Shown one piece after another: positions 1-6,203 of a stretch of DNA of 8,868 bases; the stretch's first letter is position 1; each line of letters starts with the position of its first letter. The stretch is from NCBI GenBank assembly GCA_016931015.1, contig JAFGFP010000092.1:1-8868 (forward strand). Direction: 5' to 3'. Origin of the DNA: Dehalococcoidales bacterium (GTDB taxonomy: Bacteria; Chloroflexota; Dehalococcoidia; Dehalococcoidales; UBA5760). Position numbers and translations under genes: made by a program. The notes under the pieces are model-generated. The model was not told the DNA's origin and did not search any database. It worked only from the letters and a program-made list of their open reading frames with translations.

Positions 1-1061
1 ATCTCGAAGAGCTGGTCGTAGGAGACCTTGCTCTCCGGGTTGAAGGCGGAGCGCAGGTGGTCGAGAAAGTCGGGCACCACCACGAACAGGGCCGGTTCTC
101 CGGCCTGGTAGCGGTAGTTAACGATGGCCGCCGCCAGGTGCGTCTTGCCGCAGCCGTTCTCGCCTTGAAATACCAGCCAGCCCTCCGGGGACTCGGCGAA
201 GCTCACGGCCAGGTGAAACGCCTTCTCCAGGTTCTGGCGCTGCTCGGGCGGTAGGTTAGCCCGCCGCCAGTCGAACCTTTCGAAGGTCATCTCCTTCTGG
301 AGCTCGAACTCGGCTCCCCAGCTGTGCCCTACCGGGTCTTGCCGCTCCTCAACCACATATATCCGGGCCAGGTCAGGGTTGGTCAGCCGGCTGCGCAGTC
401 GCTCGTCGAGGTCGCTAACCGGGGTGATGGTAACAATCACGGTGGGTAGCTCTCCGTTAAAGCGGTAGTTAAGCAGTTGGTCCAGCTTTTCCTTCGCCCA
501 GGGGGTGGCGGTCTGAACCCCCAGGTCGTCGAGCACCAGGAGCGGGGCGCTCCGCACCTGCTCGAAGAACTCGTCGTAGGGTATCTCGCTACCGGGGCTG
601 AAGCTGGCCCTTAGCCGGTCCAGGAGGTCGGGGGTGGAGATGAAAAAGGCCGGCCGGTCCTGGCTGATACACTCGTTAGCGATGGCCGCCGCCAAATGAG
701 TCTTACCACTGTTACTGGGGCCGGTGAGGACGAGCCATCCCTTGGGCTCCTGGGCAAAGTCTCTGGCGGCCTTACCGGCGCGGCTGAAAAGCTCCTGGTT
801 TGCCGGGTTACCGCTCCTTCCCTGCGGGATAAGGCTATCGAAGGTAAAGCGGGTCAGCGAGCCCAGATTGCTGTAGCGTAAGAGGTGGGTCTGCTGCTCC
901 TTATCCAGGGTCTCTTTGGTGCAGCGGCAGGGGATAACCCGGCTGTAATCGGGCTTCCCCGAGGCAAGACGGGGGTGCACGAAACCCGCCCCCTGACAGA
1001 CTGGGCATTCGTCGCTCGGTGAGGCGGCCTCGTTATCGTTAGCGCCAGACCATGTGTCCAT
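1..1061 (-). CDS. DnaC/DnaI-type helicase loader ATPase with tandem AAA+ modules (3' end outside window)
   Basis: Probable replicative helicase loader that would place DnaB on DNA using ATP. The reading frame is open from an ATG at 1061 to the left edge (353 full codons seen). Residues 19-47 form a short zinc-binding element, C19-x2-C22 and C45-x-C47, like the N-terminal zinc domain of DnaI-type loaders. The first AAA+ module has Walker A GPSNSGKT (114-121), Walker B LLVLDD (174-179), a sensor-1-like strand ending TIT (211-213) and an arginine-finger-like LRSR (222-225). From about residue 258 a second module begins with TFERFD and has Walker A GENGCGKT (300-307); its Walker B lies beyond the window. 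An AAGGG ribosome-binding site (1067-1071) sits 5 nt before the start, which overlaps the end of the dnaD gene by 23 bp. Known DnaC, DnaI and IstB ATPases carry a single AAA+ domain, so the duplication is odd. Family assignment is firm; the exact role is inferred from dnaB and dnaD alongside. Confidence 0.88.
   Translation of the reverse strand, partial: MDTWSGANDNEAASPSDECPVCQGAGFVHPRLASGKPDYSRVIPCRCTKETLDKEQQTHLLRYSNLGSLTRFTFDSLIPQGRSGNPANQELFSRAGKAARDFAQEPKGWLVLTGPSNSGKTHLAAAIANECISQDRPAFFISTPDLLDRLRASFSPGSEIPYDEFFEQVRSAPLLVLDDLGVQTATPWAKEKLDQLLNYRFNGELPTVIVTITPVSDLDERLRSRLTNPDLARIYVVEERQDPVGHSWGAEFELQKEMTFERFDWRRANLPPEQRQNLEKAFHLAVSFAESPEGWLVFQGENGCGKTHLAAAIVNYRYQAGEPALFVVVPDFLDHLRSAFNPESKVSYDQLFE
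3..284 (-). repeat. AAA+ module repeat, copy 2 (within the loader gene, cut by window edge)
   Basis: This codes for residues 260-353 of the loader, from FERFD through Walker A GENGCGKT to YDQLFE. It matches copy 1 in order and spacing. Only the first half of the second module is visible, so whether it has its own Walker B, sensor and arginine-finger residues cannot be seen here. Confidence 0.83.
558..842 (-). repeat. AAA+ module repeat, copy 1 (within the loader gene)
   Basis: This codes for residues 74-168 of the loader, from FDSL through Walker A to YDEFFEQ. It aligns without gaps to residues 260-353, a constant offset of 186 residues. By hand count 38 of 94 aligned residues are identical, including the block GKTHLAAAI. 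This is a protein-level duplication; the DNA copies have diverged. Confidence 0.85.
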
Positions 1062-1752
1062 ATTTACCCTTGACGTATTTGTCGGGGTCTTCTTTTTTAG
1101 AATCTCGCCGATAGGTTCCACTTTCTCTGCCCTCTCTTGACCATCGTTCCAGAATTGCCGAGATATAGCTCCACTTGCGCTTGTTCTGGCTTACCGCCTC
1201 CCGCACCGCATCCTTAATCCAGGCCGCCGGGTAGAGCTTCTCCGCCTCTTTAAGCTCCTCGGCAATCATGGGGGTGAGCATGCCGATGTTCTCCTCGTAG
1301 AGGGTGAAGATGTCGGCTGGCTCCTCGACCTCGGTATAGCCCGGCTCCCCGCTTTTCAGTCCGGGGAGGCTGAGCTCGCCGCTCTGAATCTTGGCTACGG
1401 CCTCCCGGTCTGCCTCGGTGTTGAGGAAATAGACGTCCTCTTTAGCGTCGTCCCTGTCCAGGGCCAGGTTTAGGATAGTCCCCCGCCCCACGGCCATCTC
1501 GAGGGCTCTCCCCAGCGCTTCGGCCGGCGGCTCGGCGTCCTGCTTCAGACTGCGCATCAGGCTGGCGTTAGCCAGTAGCTCACTGCGGCTCACGAAGCGG
1601 GGGTAGCCCCGCTTCCGGTAGAGCGCCGCCAGGAGATACAGGGTTACCTTAAGCTCGGCCAGGTCGCTGATTTGGGGCAGGATGGCGCTAAAGAATGGAT
1701 TGGGTAGCGGTGTGAACTGCATCCTGGCCGGGAAGCCCTTAAATTTATCCAT
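1039..1752 (-). CDS. DnaD-domain primosome protein
   Basis: Likely replication-initiation or primosome protein acting with DnaB helicase and its loader, as DnaD does in Bacillus. The product is 237 aa from the ATG at 1752. Residues 1-60 (PNPFFSAILPQI, then a helix-rich stretch) look like the winged-helix N-domain. Residues 145-205 are the DnaD C-domain, with ADIFTLYEENIG (146-157), YPAAWI (175-180) and NKRKWSYISAILERW (190-204). A hydrophilic tail ends in DKYVKGKYGHMV. An in-frame TTG at 1818 and ATG at 1791 lie upstream, but only the 1752 ATG has a good ribosome-binding site (AAGGA, 8 nt away), and the protein's conserved part starts just after it. It lies 77 nt downstream of dnaB and overlaps the loader gene by 23 bp, which suggests coupled translation. 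The domain call is strong; the name dnaD is withheld because the family is diverse. Confidence 0.87.
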   Translation of the reverse strand: MDKFKGFPARMQFTPLPNPFFSAILPQISDLAELKVTLYLLAALYRKRGYPRFVSRSELLANASLMRSLKQDAEPPAEALGRALEMAVGRGTILNLALDRDDAKEDVYFLNTEADREAVAKIQSGELSLPGLKSGEPGYTEVEEPADIFTLYEENIGMLTPMIAEELKEAEKLYPAAWIKDAVREAVSQNKRKWSYISAILERWSREGRESGTYRRDSKKEDPDKYVKGKYGHMVWR

Positions 1753-1760
1753 GAGACCCG

Positions 1761-1765
1761 TCCTT
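1761..1765 (-). promoter_or_regulatory. Ribosome-binding site deciding the DnaD-domain protein start
   Basis: On the minus strand AAGGA lies 8 nt before the ATG at 1752. The upstream alternatives (TTG at 1818, ATG at 1791) have no comparable purine-rich site, so the shorter protein is preferred. Confidence 0.65.
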
Positions 1766-1829
1766 ATATAGTGGCCGCTGGCGGTATCCATCCGGGCCGC
1801 CGAAACAACGAGAGCCAAGCCTTAACGCT

Positions 1830-3206
1830 TCACAGCAGGCTCGGCTCGGCGTTAGCAATATTCTCGAACTTGGCCAGCTTGGGGATGAAACGCAGGTTCA
1901 CCTGCCCGGTAGGCCCGTTACGGTGTTTGGCGATGATAATCTCCGCCGGCGGGGGGTAGGTCTCCCCGGGGTGGGCGTCCTCCCACTCCTTCGGGCTGGC
2001 GAAGTAGACTTCGTCCCGGTAGATAAAGACGACCACATCGGCGTCCTGCTCGATGCTGCCGCTCTCACGCAGGTCGGAAAGCTGGGGCCGGTGCGACGCC
2101 CGCCACTCCACGGCCCGGCTCAGCTGCGATACCGCTATCACCGGCACGTTGAGCTCGCGCGCTACGGCCTTTAAGGCGCGGGAGATATAGCTTATCTCCT
2201 GAACCCGGTTTTCGGTTCTGCCGTCCGACTGCATCAGCTGCAGGTAGTCCACGATAATAAGATTAATCCCCCGCTCGTGGTGGAGGCGGCGCGCCTTGCT
2301 GCGCATCTCTACCACCCTTAGCTGGGGCGAGTCATCAACGTAGATGGGGGCCTCGCCGAGAACCCCGGTCGCCTCCATAATCCGCCGCTCCTCCGCCTCG
2401 GTGTGCAGCCCGAGACGAACCTGTCTCAGGTTGACCCCGGACTCGCTGGACAGTAGGCGCAGCACCAGCGATTCCCGGGACATCTCCAGGCTGAACAGGG
2501 CCACGCAGGCCCCGTACTCCACGGCGGCGTTCCGGGCGATGTTAAGGGCGAGGCTGGTCTTGCCCATGCTCGGCCGGCCGGCGATGATAACCAGGTCGGA
2601 GCGCTGAAAGCCGCCCAGGAATTCGTCCAGCCCGGTAAAGCTGGAGAGAACGTGGGGGATTGCCTCGGGGCCCTCTCCCGCCGCCGGTGCCGAGGTTGTC
2701 TCTTCGAAATATCTATCCAGCACTTGGCGGATAGGCATCAGGTCCTGGCTGAACTGTCCCTGCCTCAACCGGAAGAGGACGTCCTCCGCTTGGCTGAGGC
2801 TGGTATCGACGTTAGGGTCGGCGGCGTAGCCGATGTCCGTAATCTGCTTACCGGCGCTGATGAGGTGGCGCATTATCGACAGGCGGTAGACGATGTGGGC
2901 GTAGTGCTCGATGTCGAGCGAGGTCGGTACCATGGATATCAGGTGGCTCAGGTAGGCGGCCCCGCCGCACGCCTCCAGCTTCCCCTGCCGGTCGAGCTCC
3001 TGGGCCAGGGTAATCTGGTTTATGGCTTCGTTACGCTGGTAGAGCTGCCGGCAGGCATTATAGAGCTGAGCGTTACGCTCGCTGTAGAAATTGGCCGGCT
3101 GGAGCAGGGTGGCAATCTGATAGATGGCGCTACCGTCTATCAGCAGCGAGCCAATCACGGCTTCCTCGGCGTCAATATCGTGCGGCGGCAGTTTTTCGCC
3201 GTTCAT
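1830..3206 (-). CDS. dnaB: Replicative DNA helicase DnaB
   Basis: Hexameric ring helicase that unwinds DNA 5' to 3' at the replication fork and binds primase. The product is 458 aa, a normal length for the family. The N-terminal helical domain covers about residues 6-110 (DIDAEEAVIGSLL; YLSHLISMVPT), then a linker, then the RecA-like ATPase from about 185. Visible motifs are Walker A GRPSMGKT (210-217), FSLEMS with catalytic E241, Walker B LIIVDYLQL (316-324), SQLSR (360-364), LSDLRESGSIEQDAD (376-390) and AKHRNGPTG (426-434), which carries the arginine-finger region. There is no intein or other insertion. The ATG follows the rplI stop codon directly, with GAGGAG upstream as ribosome-binding site inside rplI, so the two are co-translated. 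The downstream genes encode primosome partners, making this a replication operon. Confidence 0.98.
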   Translation of the reverse strand: MNGEKLPPHDIDAEEAVIGSLLIDGSAIYQIATLLQPANFYSERNAQLYNACRQLYQRNEAINQITLAQELDRQGKLEACGGAAYLSHLISMVPTSLDIEHYAHIVYRLSIMRHLISAGKQITDIGYAADPNVDTSLSQAEDVLFRLRQGQFSQDLMPIRQVLDRYFEETTSAPAAGEGPEAIPHVLSSFTGLDEFLGGFQRSDLVIIAGRPSMGKTSLALNIARNAAVEYGACVALFSLEMSRESLVLRLLSSESGVNLRQVRLGLHTEAEERRIMEATGVLGEAPIYVDDSPQLRVVEMRSKARRLHHERGINLIIVDYLQLMQSDGRTENRVQEISYISRALKAVARELNVPVIAVSQLSRAVEWRASHRPQLSDLRESGSIEQDADVVVFIYRDEVYFASPKEWEDAHPGETYPPPAEIIIAKHRNGPTGQVNLRFIPKLAKFENIANAEPSLL

Positions 3207-3701
3207 CTAGCTGGGCTCCTCGTCTCCCTTTTTCCCCTTCTTGTCTTCCTTTTCCGCCTCTTCCACCACGGTAACCTTTACCTGGGATACCAGGTCTTTG
3301 GCCAGCTTGACCGATACCTCATAGCTCCCGAGCTGGCGGATAGGCTCGTCAAGCTCTATCTTTCGCTTGTCGACCACCAGCCCGGCGCTGTTCTTGAGCT
3401 CGTCGGCAATATCGGCATTGGTAATCGAGCCGTAGAGGTGGTCTTTGGCCCCGACCTTGGCCTTCAGGGTGATTTCCTTCCCGTCCAGCTCCCGGCCTAG
3501 CTCCTGTAGCTCGGCCTCGCTTTCCGCCTGCTGCCGGGCCTTCAAGCGGCGGTGCGCTTCCACCTGGCTGATGGCCTGGGTGTCGGCCGGCAGTGCCAGC
3601 TTCCGGGGAATGAGATAGTTACGCCCGTAGCCGCTGGCGACCTCTTTTATCTCGCCGGCCCGGGCAACCTGGGGCACGTCCTCTAGAAAAACAACCTTCA
3701 T
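3207..3701 (-). CDS. rplI: 50S ribosomal protein L9
   Basis: Large-subunit protein that binds 23S rRNA. The product is 164 aa, slightly longer than the usual 148-150 because of a charged lysine/glutamate-rich tail (residues 146-164). The N-terminal domain shows the family signature GEIKEVASGYGRNYLIPRKLA (within residues 16-37), followed by the long connecting helix (about 42-75) and the C-terminal RNA-binding domain (about 76-146, with HLYGSIT). The ATG at 3701 has GGTGG upstream. It is the first gene of the replication unit, immediately before dnaB, an arrangement common in bacteria. The assignment is secure. Confidence 0.98.
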   Translation of the reverse strand: MKVVFLEDVPQVARAGEIKEVASGYGRNYLIPRKLALPADTQAISQVEAHRRLKARQQAESEAELQELGRELDGKEITLKAKVGAKDHLYGSITNADIADELKNSAGLVVDKRKIELDEPIRQLGSYEVSVKLAKDLVSQVKVTVVEEAEKEDKKGKKGDEEPS

Positions 3702-3721
3702 TCGGTTCCACCTTTCTAATA

Positions 3722-3749
3722 ATTATACTGCACCAGTAAGTTGAGTAAA
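3722..3749 (-). promoter_or_regulatory. Promoter for rplI-dnaB-dnaD-loader unit
   Basis: On the minus strand a perfect -10 TATAAT (3727-3722) is preceded by TTTACT (3749-3744, 4 of 6 matches to TTGACA) with a 16-nt spacer. Transcription would start about 10 nt upstream of the rplI ribosome-binding site region, in the 65-nt gap after trxB. This would separate the replication unit from the upstream redox genes, although read-through from trxB is not excluded because no clear terminator is present. Confidence 0.6.
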
Positions 3750-3766
3750 AGGCTATCGCCGGTTAG

Positions 3767-4690
3767 TCAGGCCAGGAATTTCGTTGCCTGAATGGCGGCG
3801 GTAGCCCCGTCGCCGCAGGCGATAATTACCTGCCGCGGCGAGCCCTGGCGGATATCGCCGGCGGCGTAGATACCGGCTACCTCGGTCTCCATCAGGCCGT
3901 TGGTGACGATAGCCCCGTTCTCCGCTAGGGGCAGAACCCCCTTAAGATAGTCGGTATTGGGAATAAAGCCAATCGAGACGAAGACGCCGGAGACACTCAA
4001 GCCCGACTCTTTCCCAGTCTTAACGTTACGCAGCTTAAGGCTGCTTACCAGGTCTTTACCCTCGATTTTCTCGACCACGCTGTCCCAGCGGAAGTCTATC
4101 TTCGGCTCGGAGAGGGCCTTCTCCTGGAGGATTTTGGTGGCGCGGAGCTGGTCGCGGCGGTGAATCACGGTGACCTTGGTGGCGAACCGGGTGAGGTGCA
4201 GGGCCTCGGTAATGGCGGCGTTACCCCCGCCGACCACGGCTACCGGCAGCTCCCGGAAGAAGGCGCCGTCGCAGGTGGCGCAGTAGGATACCCCCTTGCC
4301 CGTGAACTCTTCCTCTCCGGCTACCCCCAGCTTCTGCCGGTGGCAGCCGCCGGCGATGATGAGCGCCCGCGCTGTAAAGCTGCCGCCGGTGGTCTCGACC
4401 ACCTTCTGCCCGTCCTTTAGCTTTAGACCGGTGACCTCGGCCACGGCGGTCTCCATACCGTATTTCGTCGCCTGCTGGTGCATTAGCTCGGTGAGCTTGG
4501 TGCCGCTGATACCATCCGGGAAGCCCGGATAGTTATCCAGCCGCTCGGTATTTACTATCTGGCCGCCGATGAGCCCCTTTTCGATGAGCAGGCTGGTGAG
4601 CCGGGCCCTGGCGGTATAGATTCCGGCGCTGAGCCCGGCCGGGCCGCCGCCGATGATAATGACATCGTATTCTTGGGGACGTTGCGCCAA
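3767..4690 (-). CDS. trxB: Thioredoxin-disulfide reductase
   Basis: Cytoplasmic FAD enzyme that passes electrons from NADPH to thioredoxin. The product is 307 aa, typical for the low-molecular-weight bacterial type. The FAD-binding motif GGGPAG is at 14-19, the redox-active CATC at 137-140, the NADPH-site GGGNAA at 154-159, HRRDQLR at 177-183 (the HRRxxxR pattern that favours NADPH) and the second FAD motif IYAAGD at 274-279. All key residues are present. The start is TTG, supported by a strong GGGAGG 6 nt upstream that lies in the last codons of the M20 gene. Only 2 nt separate the two genes, so translation is probably coupled. Thioredoxin itself is not in the window. Confidence 0.97.
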   Translation of the reverse strand: MAQRPQEYDVIIIGGGPAGLSAGIYTARARLTSLLIEKGLIGGQIVNTERLDNYPGFPDGISGTKLTELMHQQATKYGMETAVAEVTGLKLKDGQKVVETTGGSFTARALIIAGGCHRQKLGVAGEEEFTGKGVSYCATCDGAFFRELPVAVVGGGNAAITEALHLTRFATKVTVIHRRDQLRATKILQEKALSEPKIDFRWDSVVEKIEGKDLVSSLKLRNVKTGKESGLSVSGVFVSIGFIPNTDYLKGVLPLAENGAIVTNGLMETEVAGIYAAGDIRQGSPRQVIIACGDGATAAIQATKFLA

Positions 4691-4692
4691 TG

Positions 4693-5865
4693 CTAGCCTC
4701 CCTGTCGGAATTCCTCTTTAATCTTAGCCACCGTCTCCGGACTCGAAACCAGGTCGGCGAAGGTCATCGCCATGGCCTTGGCAGCATCGAGGGAACCTTG
4801 GATACCGGCGTCCGAAGCGGCCAGCCGGGCAAACTCCGGAGAGTGGATGGAGACATTCTTCGGAGCGATGGCGACATCGGGGTGAATCGCGGGCACCAGT
4901 TGGCTCACGTTACCCATGTCGGTGCTGCCGAAGGCAGTCTCCGGGTCGGTGAGCTTTATCTCGCGTCCCAGGGACTCCATGTTCTCCTTGAAGAGCCGGG
5001 CCAGGGTCAGGTTAAGGCGCAGGGCGGCGTATTTAACGTCCCCCCAGCGGTGCTTAAGGCTGGCCCCGGTGGCGGTGGCCGCCCCCTGAAAGCAGGCGAG
5101 AACCCTCTCTTTAAGCTCATCGAGATAATCGTCGCTCTCGGCGCGCACGATAAACGTCCCGGCGCTGTGGGCGGGCACGATGTTAGGCGCCTCCCCGCCG
5201 TCGGTGATAATCCCGTGGATTCGGGCGCTGTCCCTGATGTGCTGCCTTAGCGAGTTAATGGCGTTAAAGGACTGAATCATGGCCTCCAGGGCGTTAGTAC
5301 CCGCTTCGGGGTGGGCGGCGGCGTGGGCCGCTTGTCCCAGGAACTCGACCTCCAGGGTCTGGCAGGCCAGAGCCCGGGTGGCGGCGGTATCGTGGCTGCC
5401 CGGGTGCGCCATCATGGCGACGTCAACGTCGGTGAAGGCACCACGCTCGGCCATGATTACTTTACCGCCGTAGACCTCTTCCGCCGGGGTGCCGATGACG
5501 AGAACACTACCGCCCAGCTGGTCGATGACCGGCTGACAACCGAGACCGGCGCCGACGGCGCTGGCGGCGATAAGATTATGGCCGCAGGCGTGACCGAGCC
5601 GGGGGAGGGCGTCGTACTCCGCAAGGATGGCGACTACCGGCTTTCCGGTTCCGTAGCTTGCCCGGAAGGCGGTGGGTAGCTCGCAGATGCCCGTCTCCAC
5701 GGAAAAGCCGTGCCCCGCCAGGAACTCCGTGAGCCAGGAGGCGGCCTTGGTCTCCTGGAAGCCCATCTCCGGGTTGGCGTGGATTTTGAGGCTGAGCTCC
5801 TTAAGCTGCTCGCGGTGAGCGTCTACCTCGCTGGTGACCAGGGCCTTTAGCTCAGCTATCTTCAC
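4693..5865 (-). CDS. M20 family amidohydrolase (AbgB / PM20D2-like)
   Basis: Cytosolic metal-dependent hydrolase that cleaves an amide or peptide bond in N-acyl amino acids, p-aminobenzoyl-glutamate or small dipeptides; the substrate cannot be told from sequence. The product is 390 aa from GTG at 5865. Metal-site motifs are GHACGHN (91-97, with C94 and H96), TPAEE (126-130), AHPG (153-156) and IHSPEF (340-345, with H341), matching the Cys/His/Glu/His/His set of the M20D group. The dimerisation (lid) domain lies at about 170-280 (FLGQAAHAAAHPEAG). LAEYDALPRLGHACGHN resembles the AbgB/PM20D2 branch more than hippuricase. A TTG 30 nt upstream would add ten residues but lacks a ribosome-binding site and lies very close to the predicted transcription start. 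The gene is coupled to trxB by a 2-nt gap. Confidence 0.92.
   Translation of the reverse strand: MKIAELKALVTSEVDAHREQLKELSLKIHANPEMGFQETKAASWLTEFLAGHGFSVETGICELPTAFRASYGTGKPVVAILAEYDALPRLGHACGHNLIAASAVGAGLGCQPVIDQLGGSVLVIGTPAEEVYGGKVIMAERGAFTDVDVAMMAHPGSHDTAATRALACQTLEVEFLGQAAHAAAHPEAGTNALEAMIQSFNAINSLRQHIRDSARIHGIITDGGEAPNIVPAHSAGTFIVRAESDDYLDELKERVLACFQGAATATGASLKHRWGDVKYAALRLNLTLARLFKENMESLGREIKLTDPETAFGSTDMGNVSQLVPAIHPDVAIAPKNVSIHSPEFARLAASDAGIQGSLDAAKAMAMTFADLVSSPETVAKIKEEFRQGG
4697..4702 (-). promoter_or_regulatory. Ribosome-binding site deciding the TTG start of trxB
   Basis: GGGAGG on the minus strand ends 6 nt before the TTG at 4690 and overlaps the last two sense codons of the M20 gene. 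No ATG at the correct N-terminal position competes with it, so the TTG start is well supported. Confidence 0.75.
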
Positions 5866-5873
5866 TATCCTGA

Positions 5874-5881
5874 CCTTTCCT
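5874..5881 (-). promoter_or_regulatory. Ribosome-binding site deciding the GTG start of the M20 hydrolase
   Basis: AGGAAAGG on the minus strand lies 8 nt before the GTG at 5865. The alternative TTG at 5895 has no such site. Confidence 0.6.
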
Positions 5882-5911
5882 GAGGTAGCCCTCAAGCTGA
5901 AAAGATGCTCT

Positions 5912-5941
5912 ATTATAGCCTAGCGGGGGCCCGGATTACCA
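5912..5941 (-). promoter_or_regulatory. Candidate promoter for the M20-trxB pair
   Basis: A perfect TATAAT (5917-5912, minus strand) lies in the 80-nt gap between the cytochrome b5-like gene and the M20 gene. The -35 side is weak: TGGTAA at 18 nt or GGTAAT at 17 nt. The predicted start, near 5905, would give a leader of about 40 nt before the GTG at 5865. Confidence 0.45.
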
Positions 5942-5945
5942 GGTC

Positions 5946-6182
5946 TTAATCGGTGCTAACCAGCCGGCCCACCACGGGGAATCTCTTCAGTAATTCGGGG
6001 CCATGAGGGGCGCTCTCCAGGGCTTCGCTGAGGTCGCATCCGGCCCGGTGTCTAACCTGGTGCTTCCCCCTCTGCCACAGGAAGCTCCGCGATACGTCGT
6101 ATACCTTACCCGCGCAGGCGACGTAAGCGATGCCATCGCTCCCGTCGTATCTGGCCAGCTCTTTTATGGTGAAGTTTCTCAT
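5946..6182 (-). CDS. Small cytochrome b5-like haem-binding domain protein
   Basis: A 78-aa single-domain protein of the cytochrome b5-like haem/steroid-binding family, in the short form found in anaerobic bacteria and archaea. It begins FTIKELARYDG and contains YVACAGKVYDVSRSFLWQRGKH (within 20-41), AGCDLSEAL (47-55), SAPHG (57-61) and LKRFPVVGRL (65-74). Haem ligands are probably H60 together with H41 or H45; which one cannot be settled by eye. There is no signal peptide, membrane segment or fused reductase, so it is probably a soluble cytoplasmic electron carrier or haem binder. It follows the ZIP gene by 21 nt and lacks a strong ribosome-binding site, which suggests dependence on translation of the ZIP gene. 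Confidence 0.88.
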   Translation of the reverse strand: MRNFTIKELARYDGSDGIAYVACAGKVYDVSRSFLWQRGKHQVRHRAGCDLSEALESAPHGPELLKRFPVVGRLVSTD

Positions 6183-6203
6183 CGGTAGACCAGCCGTTTC
6201 TGG

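Noticed and set aside
1753..1818. 22-residue N-terminal extension of the DnaD-domain protein from TTG 1818
   Set aside because: There is no ribosome-binding site before the TTG at 1818 or the ATG at 1791, whereas the ATG at 1752 has AAGGA at 8 nt.
2652..3500. Plus-strand open frame of 282 codons antisense to dnaB and rplI
   Set aside because: It lies wholly opposite two certain genes, shows no family motifs, and long antisense frames are expected from GC-rich codon use.
3740..3775. Possible terminator after trxB: GGC-GATA-GCC followed by TTTT on the minus strand
   Set aside because: A 3-bp stem is too short for a convincing intrinsic terminator; it also overlaps the rplI promoter.
4690..5250. 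Plus-strand open frame of 186 codons antisense to the M20 gene
   Set aside because: It is a mirror of a real coding sequence with intact catalytic motifs; the composition is that of a shadow frame (Gly/Val/Arg rich) with no recognisable domain.
6185..6203. Short palindrome CCAG-6 nt-CTGG between the ZIP and b5 genes
   Set aside because: A 4-bp stem with no T-run; too weak for a terminator or an RNA element.
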